Below, one piece after another: positions 1 through 5,939 of a DNA stretch of 8,779 nt. The position numbers and the translations under genes were made by a program. The first letter of the stretch is position 1. Each line of letters opens with the position of its first letter. The DNA comes from Rickettsiales bacterium (GTDB taxonomy: Bacteria > Pseudomonadota > Alphaproteobacteria > Rickettsiales > UBA1997): positions 1-8,779 of the forward strand of contig CANEUR010000034.1 in the NCBI GenBank assembly GCA_947441875.1, written 5' to 3'. Below the pieces are notes generated by a model. It was not told the DNA's origin, did no database searches, and was given only the letters and a program-made list of their open reading frames with translations.

Positions 1-141
1 AAAAATTATAGATTTTTAATAAGAAGATGCCATAACCTTTGTTATCTGTACCCATAGAATCTTCTAGTTGTGATAATTATTTTTTAGTTGAAGATAAATT
101 ATTTTGAGAAAAATGCTATTTTTTAAAAAAGGGATGCAAAA

Positions 142-525
142 GTGCCAAAAGATGTCCTTGTAACTTTTGATAGCTCGGTAGGAAAGGTTGCTTTTGGTTT
201 TGAACGAGCTTATTCTAGCGGTTTAAGAAAAATTTATGATAAATTTGGGTTAATTGATAATTCGTTGATTTATTTTCTTTTTAAAGATGCAAGATTAATT
301 AAAACAATTCATCAATATGCCACTGGGTCAATATTATTGCATGCTGGGGCTTCAATAAATAATTTAAAAATACCTTATAACGAAGAAAAATATTTACAAT
401 TTCAAAATATAATTAAACCATTTTTTAGCAAAATGGTAATTAACAAACAACAAAACCAAACCCTCGCCAATCTGCGTGATTGGCTGTTGCCAATGCTGAT
501 GAACGGGCAGGTAAAAGTTAAATAA
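142..525 (+). pseudogene. hsdS: Type I restriction-modification specificity subunit (HsdS), 3' remnant
   Basis: The frame encodes about 127 residues that read like the last third of a type I HsdS protein, the subunit that gives the restriction-methylation complex its DNA target. Visible marks are the 'DVLVTFDSSVGKVAFG' stretch (residues 4-19), followed by 'AYSSGLRKIY' typical of a target-recognition domain. The end is the family's usual C-terminus, 'QQNQTLANLRDWLLPMLMNG', after a helical spacer. Complete HsdS proteins have about 380-450 residues and two recognition domains, so roughly two thirds is missing. The frame is still HsdS-like just before the GTG at 142 (codons for K-R-D-A-K) but hits a TAA at 124-126, so the GTG is merely the first usable start. 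No hsdM or hsdR is present. I read it as a decayed fragment; a short expressed protein is less likely. Confidence 0.75.
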
Positions 526-572
526 TGCCATTTTTAATAAAAAAGAAAAAGAATTAAGATCTTATGCAAAAT

Positions 573-641
573 CTCGGTGCCATCACCCTCCCCGAAAGCG
601 AGGGTAAATTTGCAAAGCAAATTTGGGAGGGGCAAAAATCT
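573..641 (+). repeat. Palindromic intergenic repeat, copy 1
   Basis: This 69-bp unit begins CTCGGTGCCATCACCCTCCC and ends with CAAAAATCT. It contains two nested foldbacks. One is CCCTC / GAGGG. The other is a perfect 8-bp stem AAATTTGC-AAA-GCAAATTT at about 606-624. A trailing GGGAGGGG can pair instead with the leading CCCTCCCC. A second copy follows 80 bp later in the same orientation. The type resembles the C/G-rich 'CCCTCCC...GGGAGGG' dispersed palindromes of many bacterial genomes. The locally high G+C differs sharply from the surrounding AT-rich DNA. Confidence 0.85.
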
Positions 642-652
642 ATTAAAAAGCA

Positions 653-722
653 CTCGGTGCCATCACCCTCCCCCTAGAGGGAGGGTAAATTTGCAAAGCA
701 AATTTGGGAGGGGGAAAAATCT
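653..722 (+). repeat. Palindromic intergenic repeat, copy 2
   Basis: This 70-bp unit is nearly identical to the copy 80 bp upstream. The first 20 bases and the whole AAATTTGC-AAA-GCAAATTT foldback (about 687-705) are the same. It differs in the loop of the first hairpin, which here is a perfect 7-bp stem CCCTCCC / GGGAGGG around CCTAGA, and in one base near the end (GGGGG against GGGGC). The flanking 10-11 bp between copies is AT-rich and not part of the unit. Lying between the convergent hsdS remnant and ribF, it could also help stop transcription, though no T-run follows the stem. Confidence 0.85.
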
Positions 723-763
723 AAAAACAACTTTAAAATTTGAGTATTTTACTAGGTTTTATG

Positions 764-806
764 CCCACTCCCAAAATTTTCTTACAGAAAATTTTACCCT
801 CCCATC
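764..806 (-). repeat. Diverged, inverted partial third copy of the palindromic repeat
   Basis: Read on the minus strand this is GGGAGGGT, then a perfect 9-bp foldback AAAATTTTC-TGTAA-GAAAATTTT, then GGGAGTGGG. It matches the right half of the two plus-strand copies (AGGGT, AAATTTGC foldback, GGGAGGGG). The foldback bases changed on both arms, so pairing is kept although the sequence drifted. The left half (CTCGGTGCCATCACC) is absent. It begins about 20 bp after the ribF stop codon and could form a hairpin in the 3' end of that transcript. Confidence 0.55.
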
Positions 807-825
807 AAAAATTCAAAAAGTCTTT

Positions 826-1743
826 TTAAAGATGAGAAATGTTATAAATATCTTGCTTGATTTGTTGTTGCAATTCTAAAAGAGAAGAAAATTTTTTTTC
901 TGGCCTTAAAAAATTAATAAATTTAACCTCAATTTGTTGTTGATATAAATCACCTTGCCAATTAAAAAGATGAGTTTCAAAAAGTGGTTGTTGGTTGTTG
1001 TTGATGGTTGGTTTTATGCCAAAATTAGTAATAGAAGGTAAAGTAATTTTTTGTTGATTGAGAGCAAAAGTTGTTTCAGTTTGATAAACCCCAAATTTCG
1101 GAAAAATAATATTGTGATTAGGAGCGATATTAAGAGTTGGAAAACCGATTTTTCGAGCTATTTGCTTTCCTAATAAAACTTTACCTGTAATACTAAAATG
1201 ACGAGTTAAAATTTGATTTGCTTTTTTTATATCTCCTTCGCTGATAAATTTTCTTGCCAAGGTAGAAGAAAAAATAATTTCTTGTTGTTTTTGACATTGT
1301 AACTGATCTACTTCAATATGATTTTGCCTTAAGCTTTCGAGGTTGCCAAGGCGGTTTTTACCAAAAGTAAAATCGTAACCAACAACCATAGTTTTAGTTT
1401 GGCAGTATTGCAATAAAATTTGTTTAATAAAATTATCGTGCGATAAATTTGCCAAATGCTTGTTAAATTTTAAAACAATAAGATAATCTAAATTAAATTT
1501 TTGTAAAGTGACTATTTTTTGTTTAAAAGTTTGTAATAAAAAATTTTGCTGTTTTTTAAAAAAAAGAGCAGGATGAGGTAAAAAAGTAATCAAACCAGTG
1601 GCTAAATTATTTTTTTTAGCAACTTCTTTTAGTTGTAAAATAATTTGTTGATGCCCAAAATGCACTCCATCAAAATTGCCCATGGTTAAGCAAAGTTTTT
1701 GAGAAATACTAATTTTTTGCAAACCAAAACTAATAATTGTCAT
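826..1743 (-). CDS. ribF: Bifunctional riboflavin kinase / FMN adenylyltransferase
   Basis: Cytoplasmic enzyme that phosphorylates riboflavin to FMN and then adenylates FMN to FAD. The 305 residues are the usual full length. The N-terminal adenylyltransferase domain shows GNFDGVHFGHQ (22-32, the nucleotide-binding HxGH type motif), TFLPHP (53-58), VGYDFTFGKNRLG (121-133) and FSSTLARKFISEGDI (158-172). The C-terminal flavokinase domain shows GKQIARKIGFPTLNI (192-206), with the PT pair that binds Mg-ATP. It continues with a 'NFGIKPT' motif near 240 and the closing 'ETHLF...LYQQQIEVKFINFLRPEKKF' pattern, where the E of ETH is the expected catalytic base. In the SSTxIR-like motif an Ala replaces the usual Ile, which is mild. 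The start lies 9 bp after the permease stop, so the two are probably co-transcribed. No Shine-Dalgarno sequence precedes it. Confidence 0.95.
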   Translation of the reverse strand: MTIISFGLQKISISQKLCLTMGNFDGVHFGHQQIILQLKEVAKKNNLATGLITFLPHPALFFKKQQNFLLQTFKQKIVTLQKFNLDYLIVLKFNKHLANLSHDNFIKQILLQYCQTKTMVVGYDFTFGKNRLGNLESLRQNHIEVDQLQCQKQQEIIFSSTLARKFISEGDIKKANQILTRHFSITGKVLLGKQIARKIGFPTLNIAPNHNIIFPKFGVYQTETTFALNQQKITLPSITNFGIKPTINNNQQPLFETHLFNWQGDLYQQQIEVKFINFLRPEKKFSSLLELQQQIKQDIYNISHL

Positions 1744-1752
1744 TACTGGTTA

Positions 1753-3153
1753 TTATTCTTCGGTGTTAGTATTGTTTATAACACTATGACGATAACCATA
1801 AAATGCATAAATTACAATGCCAAAAATATTCCATAGTAAAAAATATTTCCAATTTTCCAAAAGCAATTTTGCCAATAAAAAGCAACAAGAAGAAATAGCA
1901 ACAAATGCAACAAAAGCCAAATTCGGACAAACAAAACCTCTTGGCATTTGCGGTTGGGTATATCGTAAAATTAAAGTTGAAGCAACCACCATGATAAAGC
2001 TAAATAAAGTGCCTAAGCTAGTCATTTCGGCCAAAATTTTTAGCGGGAACATTCCAGACAGAATTGCAACTATACAAGCGGTAATAATAATACTGATATG
2101 GGGAGTTTGGTGTTTTTGATGAATATTCTGTAATTTTTTTGGCAATAAACCATCTCTTGACATAGCAAAAAATATTCGAGACTGCCCATAAAGTAAAATT
2201 AATAAAACCGAAGTAATACCAGCAACCGCACCAATTGCCACTAAAATTGAACCAAAATTATTGCCATTTTCACGCAAAGCTCTAGCCAAAGGCTCAGTGT
2301 TATCAAGAGTTGTATAGTGTGCTATACCATTTAAAGCAAGTGTTGTGAGAGCATATAGAATAGCACAAATTAGTAGTGAAACAATAATTCCAATAGGCAG
2401 ATCTTTTTTAGGATTTTTACATTCTTCGGCAGTGGTAGCAACAGCATCAAAACCAATATAAGCATAAAAAACAAGAGCAGTTGCCGATAAAACTCCTCCC
2501 CAACCAAAAGGCATAAAATTGCTAAAATTTTCGGATTTAATCATTTTTACCGAGAAAATCAAAAACACAACAATAACACTTAATTTTATTAATACTAAAA
2601 TTCCACTAAAACGAATGCCGTTTTTAGTGCCAAGGTAAAGTAAAAAACTTAAAAACAACACAATAAAAACCGCAGGTAAATTAACTATACCACTACCACT
2701 AACATCAAAGGTGGCAGTGCGAAATTGCATTGGAATAACGATGTTGACCGAATCAAGAATGCCAGTTAAATAGCCACTCCAACCATTAGCAACTGTTGAT
2801 GCCCCAATGCCGTATTCTAAAATCAAACTCCAGCCAACTAGCCAAGCCACACCTTCACCAGCAGTGGCATAGGTATAATTATAGGCACTGCCAGAAATAG
2901 GAATAGCAGAGGCTAGTTCGGCATAAGCAAGAGCAACAAATAAACAAATCAAGGCAGAAATAATATATGAAATTGCAAGGCTAGGGCCTGCATAATTAGC
3001 AGATGCAGTGCCAGTAAGCACAAAAATACCAGTGCCAATAGTACAGCTAATACCAATAATAATTAAATCAAAAGCAGTAAGGTTTTTTTGTAAAGTTCCT
3101 TTTTTAGCTTCGTTTAAAATTGATTGTATTGATTTGGTGCGAAAAATATTCAT
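1753..3153 (-). CDS. APC-family amino acid permease, cationic amino acid transporter (CAT/YfnA) type
   Basis: Integral inner-membrane transporter of 466 residues with about 12 hydrophobic segments, the normal layout of the CAT branch of the amino acid-polyamine-organocation superfamily. The first helix carries the substrate-binding glycine motif in 'IGTGIFVLTG' (39-48). Other family marks are 'GSAYNYTYATAGE' and 'GWSLILEYGIG' (helices 3-4 region), and 'FYAYIGFDAVATTAEECKNPKKDLP' near the middle, which is the classic loop after helix 6. The last two helices end in a short polar tail. The family takes up amino acids, often basic or branched ones, with protons or by exchange; the exact substrate cannot be read from the sequence. 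It is the first gene of a probable pair with ribF and is divergent from the lipoprotein gene at 3230, sharing a 76-bp spacer. Confidence 0.9.
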   Translation of the reverse strand: MNIFRTKSIQSILNEAKKGTLQKNLTAFDLIIIGISCTIGTGIFVLTGTASANYAGPSLAISYIISALICLFVALAYAELASAIPISGSAYNYTYATAGEGVAWLVGWSLILEYGIGASTVANGWSGYLTGILDSVNIVIPMQFRTATFDVSGSGIVNLPAVFIVLFLSFLLYLGTKNGIRFSGILVLIKLSVIVVFLIFSVKMIKSENFSNFMPFGWGGVLSATALVFYAYIGFDAVATTAEECKNPKKDLPIGIIVSLLICAILYALTTLALNGIAHYTTLDNTEPLARALRENGNNFGSILVAIGAVAGITSVLLILLYGQSRIFFAMSRDGLLPKKLQNIHQKHQTPHISIIITACIVAILSGMFPLKILAEMTSLGTLFSFIMVVASTLILRYTQPQMPRGFVCPNLAFVAFVAISSCCFLLAKLLLENWKYFLLWNIFGIVIYAFYGYRHSVINNTNTEE

Positions 3154-3169
3154 TTATGATGGAAAATAT

Positions 3170-3197
3170 TTGATTAACAAAAAAACAAGTTTATTAT
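3170..3197 (+). promoter_or_regulatory. Candidate sigma-70 promoter for the lipoprotein gene
   Basis: In the 76-bp divergent spacer, TTGATT (3170-3175) and TATTAT (3192-3197) are separated by 16 bp. They match 4/6 and 5/6 of the -35 and -10 consensus, with the -10 about 32 bp before the ATG at 3230. The spacer is so AT-rich that chance matches are likely. I could not pick a convincing promoter for the opposite-strand permease in the same spacer. Confidence 0.35.
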
Positions 3198-3229
3198 TTT
3201 AATTTATCTTAAATTAAACACATTAAACT

Positions 3230-4069
3230 ATGATATTTTTAAAAAAAAAAACAATCAAGATATTTTTTAATATTGTTGTTATTTCCTTATTTTTATCTTC
3301 TTGTTCTTCGTTGCATCAGTTAAAAAAACCTCAAATTAACTGCCTCGATGATGCATTACTAAAAGAAAGAGTCAACTTATTTTTACCTTTAAGTAAAAAA
3401 GAAATCGCCATCAGAAAAAAAATTAAACTCGATTCATTAATGCCTCTTGATAAACCAAGTGCGGTAGCCGAAATTATTAAGGCTATAAATGCAGCACCGC
3501 TTAATGCAAAATTTATTGTAGTTGATTTGCGATATTATAAAGAGGTAGATCTCACTAATATTATTTTTGCTAGTGAATCCGATAATAATTTAAGCTCTTA
3601 TTTACTTACTTCAAAATATTCGCAAGGCTATTTTACTTTATTTAATTTTGGACCAAATCATATTTCAGTATTTCCTCCTGAAATATTTCAAGCTTTTAAA
3701 ACTTTCAAAATTAATCGCCCAGATTTAAGAGAAGCAGAAATAGTTATAAACGTCAATAATGCTCGAAATTTATTTGGCAATCTTAAATTTTCTTATCAAA
3801 GAAAATTTTCATTGTTTTCTGATAATATTTTTGAACCAGTAAGGCTCGATTTACGAGAAGCAAGTAATATGCAATTTAATTTAAATAACAAATGGATTAT
3901 GCCTGTTTATAGTTTGCAAGGCACCCATATTAAAGAAAGTAAAATTTCAACAGTGCAAATGTATTATGTTGATAACAAAGATGCAATACTTAACAATAAA
4001 AAATTTACTAAATCCGATGCCTCATGCTACCTTTCTGCTGATAGTATGAAATTTGTTAAAAAAGATTAA
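3230..4069 (+). CDS. Lipoprotein of unknown function
   Basis: I do not recognise a family. The 279-residue product starts with a lysine-rich n-region, a hydrophobic stretch (about 11-22) and a lipobox LSSC (22-25), so Cys25 is the expected lipidated residue. Ser at the next position fits outer-membrane sorting by the E. coli rule. The mature part looks like a soluble mixed alpha/beta protein with no further membrane segment. It has two other cysteines, Cys38 and Cys266 near the C-terminus, which could form a disulphide in the periplasm. A repeated local pattern, 'DLREA', occurs twice (in RPDLREAEIV and RLDLREASNM), hinting at an internal duplication or paired strands. It stands alone between a divergent permease and a 246-bp spacer. 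It may serve the same envelope function as the cluster that follows, but the spacer argues for separate transcription. No Shine-Dalgarno sequence is present. Confidence 0.75.
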   Translation: MIFLKKKTIKIFFNIVVISLFLSSCSSLHQLKKPQINCLDDALLKERVNLFLPLSKKEIAIRKKIKLDSLMPLDKPSAVAEIIKAINAAPLNAKFIVVDLRYYKEVDLTNIIFASESDNNLSSYLLTSKYSQGYFTLFNFGPNHISVFPPEIFQAFKTFKINRPDLREAEIVINVNNARNLFGNLKFSYQRKFSLFSDNIFEPVRLDLREASNMQFNLNNKWIMPVYSLQGTHIKESKISTVQMYYVDNKDAILNNKKFTKSDASCYLSADSMKFVKKD

Positions 4070-4088
4070 CCAAAATACATTCTTATTA

Positions 4089-4197
4089 GCATCGCTAATT
4101 TGTTTTATTTTTTTGCTATGTTTTCATGTAGAAATATGTAGAAATCTTGCCTATTTTATGCCTGTTGCAAGTAAAAATTAAAACAAATTAGCGATGC
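4089..4197. repeat. 109-bp inverted-repeat element with 19-bp perfect arms
   Basis: The left arm GCATCGCTAATTTGTTTTA (4089-4107) and the right arm at 4179-4197 are perfect reverse complements, with 5 more matching bases after one mismatch. They enclose about 71 bp. Inside is a perfect tandem pair of the 10-mer ATGTAGAAAT (4126-4135, 4136-4145) and a shorter CTTGC / GCAAG foldback (4146-4171). The size and ends suggest a MITE-like non-coding element or a large RNA hairpin between the lipoprotein and TAXI genes. A loose flanking match, TCTTATTA (4081-4088) against TCTCATTA (4202-4209), is not a clean target-site duplication. Confidence 0.7.
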
Positions 4198-4242
4198 AAC
4201 AGTCTCATTATTGAAAAAATTATTTAAAACTCGATAAAAAAG

Positions 4243-4271
4243 TTTGACATTTTATTTTTTTGCTTCATCTT
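4243..4271 (+). promoter_or_regulatory. Candidate promoter for the TAXI-membrane-OmpA-proB gene cluster
   Basis: A perfect -35 hexamer TTGACA sits at 4243-4248. At 17 bp spacing the -10 position holds only CATCTT (3/6), so the -10 is weak. A small foldback CATC-TTTATT-GATG (4266-4279) overlaps the -10 area and could be a regulator site. The position, about 45-70 bp before the ATG at 4316, is right for the first gene of the tightly spaced cluster. Confidence 0.4.
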
Positions 4272-4315
4272 TATTGATGTTTTAATTATTTTTTAAACAA
4301 AAACAATCAAACAAA

Positions 4316-5278
4316 ATGAAAAAATTACTGTATATCGCTAGCTTTATTTGTTTAATTATCTCACAAAAAGCCATTGCTTCTACTCAACATATTTCTATTG
4401 GCACTGGTGTAATTACTGGTGTTTATTATCCTGCTGGTGGCTCAATTTGTAGGCTTTTACACATAAATAAATCACAACATAACATTAGATGCTCTCCAGA
4501 ATCAACTGGCGGTTCAGTAAGTAATTTAAATGCAATTCGCAACACCTCTATAGACTTCGGAATTGTGCAATCCGATTGGCAATACAATGCAGTTAATGGT
4601 CTAGGTTTATTTTCCGATCAAAAACCATTTGAAGAGCTTCGTTCTGTATTATCTTTATACACCGAAACTTTCACTGTTGTAGTTTTAAAAGATTCTAAAA
4701 TCAATATAATTGACGATATCATTGGTAAAAAAGTTAATTTTGGTCCTGCTGGTTCTGGCATGCATGCCACAATGGAAGTTTTAATGAATGTTAAAGGCTG
4801 GACAAAAGAAACTTTTTCTTCTGTAACTTATTTACAACCATCCGATATGCCGCAAGCATTATGCGATAAAAAAATTGATGTCATGATTTACGCCGCAGGC
4901 AATCCAAATGCTCTTTTGCAAGAAGTTACTCAAAGTTGTAAAGTAAAAATAATTTCTATCGATAAAGAAACTATTGCAAAATTATTAAAAGTTAATCCTT
5001 TTTATGTAGAAGCTACTATACCTGGTGGCACTTATGTAAACAACCTCGATCCTATAGAAACTTTTGGAGTAAAAGCAACCCTTGTAACTTCTAAAAATAC
5101 TTCTGAAAAAATTGTTTATAATTTAACTAAATCGGTTTTTGAAAATTTTGATAATTTTAAAACCCTACATCCCGTATTATCATCTTTAAAAAAACAAGAG
5201 ATGATCTACGAAGGAAACTCTGCTCCAATGCATTTAGGGGCATTCAAATATTTTAAAGAAGCAAAATTAATTAAATAA
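4316..5278 (+). CDS. TAXI-family periplasmic solute-binding protein (TRAP-type)
   Basis: Secreted binding protein of 320 residues. A signal peptide (KK, hydrophobic core 4-15, A-I-A cleavage after residue 21) exports it to the periplasm. TAXI-family marks in order: IGTGVITGVYYPAGGSICRL (28-47), STGGSVSNL (63-71), DFGIVQSD (80-87), GKKVNFGPAGSGMH (137-150), the late 'PGGTYVNNLDPIETFGVKATLVTS' and the final 'APMHLGAFKYFKE'. Length is normal for the family. TAXI proteins deliver substrates such as glutamate or other organic acids to a TRAP permease, usually a fused DctQM encoded next door. Here no such permease is in the window; a different four-helix protein starts 3 bp after the stop. Brucella BCSP31, a known surface antigen, is to my knowledge in the same family. 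The ligand cannot be read from the sequence. Confidence 0.92.
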   Translation: MKKLLYIASFICLIISQKAIASTQHISIGTGVITGVYYPAGGSICRLLHINKSQHNIRCSPESTGGSVSNLNAIRNTSIDFGIVQSDWQYNAVNGLGLFSDQKPFEELRSVLSLYTETFTVVVLKDSKINIIDDIIGKKVNFGPAGSGMHATMEVLMNVKGWTKETFSSVTYLQPSDMPQALCDKKIDVMIYAAGNPNALLQEVTQSCKVKIISIDKETIAKLLKVNPFYVEATIPGGTYVNNLDPIETFGVKATLVTSKNTSEKIVYNLTKSVFENFDNFKTLHPVLSSLKKQEMIYEGNSAPMHLGAFKYFKEAKLIK

Positions 5279-5281
5279 AAA

Positions 5282-5938
5282 ATGCAAATTTTAAAAGAGG
5301 GTAAATTAAAATATTTTCTCATATTTTTAGCTTATTTATTGGCTTTAATAAATTATATTTTTATTGTTAAAGCAATATCTTCTTCGGCCGAACTTACCTC
5401 TTTTAATATTTTTTTATCTTCAATAAAATCTCTGTTTCAAGAAAACTCTGCCGACTCCTTAAAGCTTATTTTTCTTATCAATGTTTTAGCTATAATAATT
5501 GTTACCGTATTTTTATTTATTTTAGTTATTTTTAAAAAAGCGAAGTCTTTTGGCATTAGTAATCAACAATTGGTAAAACTAAAAATATATCAAAATAAAG
5601 GTTTTTATATCGATAAAAAAAAACCTTTTCTCGCTATTTTTTATGCTTTATTTCCAGCTGGAGCATCTCTTTATTTAAAACATTTTATTTTTGGTATTAT
5701 CAGTATTTTAACTTATCCATTATCTATTTTTTGGGAAATTGTTGTTGGCTATTTTGGGAGTTTAAAAGAAAATTATCTTGCTACCGCCAAATTTGTTAAT
5801 GAAAGTTATGCTTTAGAAGAAAAAAAACTAGATAATTTACTATTAGAAATGCAAGATAATGGTAAATCTTATATTGTTGCCAAAAAAGAGCTCGACAAAA
5901 AATACCTTAATATTCTCACCCAGAATTCTGTTGAATAA
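5282..5938 (+). CDS. Four-helix inner-membrane protein of unknown family
   Basis: I do not recognise a family for this 218-residue protein. Hydrophobic segments lie at about 11-31, 62-84, 116-132 and 135-158. Positive residues at the N-terminus, after segment 2 (KKAK, 85-88) and before segment 3 (KKK, 112-114) put the N-terminus, the 85-115 loop and the C-terminus in the cytoplasm. The last 57 residues (162-218) are charged and helical, possibly a short coiled coil. The part 'FYALFPAGASLYLKHFIFGIISI' weakly recalls the PGxGxxYxG helical hairpins of TM2-like proteins. Four helices and about 200 residues also fit a TRAP DctQ small subunit, but I see no DctQ motif, and TAXI systems normally carry DctQ fused to DctM. 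It lies 3 bp after the TAXI gene and 1 bp before the OmpA lipoprotein, so co-expression is near certain. Confidence 0.8.
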   Translation: MQILKEGKLKYFLIFLAYLLALINYIFIVKAISSSAELTSFNIFLSSIKSLFQENSADSLKLIFLINVLAIIIVTVFLFILVIFKKAKSFGISNQQLVKLKIYQNKGFYIDKKKPFLAIFYALFPAGASLYLKHFIFGIISILTYPLSIFWEIVVGYFGSLKENYLATAKFVNESYALEEKKLDNLLLEMQDNGKSYIVAKKELDKKYLNILTQNSVE

Positions 5939-5939
5939 C

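Noticed and set aside
1..141. Possible minus-strand gene start at 55 running off the left edge (MGTDNKGYG...) with an AGAAG motif upstream
   Set aside because: Only 18 codons are visible and they match nothing I know; not enough to call a gene. The rest of this stretch is AT-rich with stops in every plus frame.
573..722. Possible CRISPR array
   Set aside because: Only two repeats of about 70 bp with an 11-bp gap; the units are palindromic intergenic repeats and no cas gene is present.
577..879. 100-residue plus-strand open frame across the repeat region
   Set aside because: Its first half is the palindromic repeat translated twice (RVNLQSKFGRGKNL appears in both copies), the rest is antisense to the ribF end, and there is no family resemblance.
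1817..2119. Plus-strand open frame inside the permease gene
   Set aside because: Antisense shadow of a clearly recognised transporter; the same holds for the one at 3008-3202.
4756..4769. 14-bp perfect palindrome TGGCATGCATGCCA in the TAXI gene
   Set aside because: It falls in codons for a conserved GSGMHAT segment and is short enough to be incidental.
5282..5938. Calling the four-helix protein a TRAP DctQ subunit
   Set aside because: Size and helix number fit, but no DctQ sequence pattern is visible and TAXI systems usually have DctQ fused to DctM.
5859..5939. Longer start for the OmpA lipoprotein
   Set aside because: It would overlap the upstream gene by 80 bases and put 27 more residues before an already long signal-peptide n-region; the ATG at 5940 follows the previous stop by one base.
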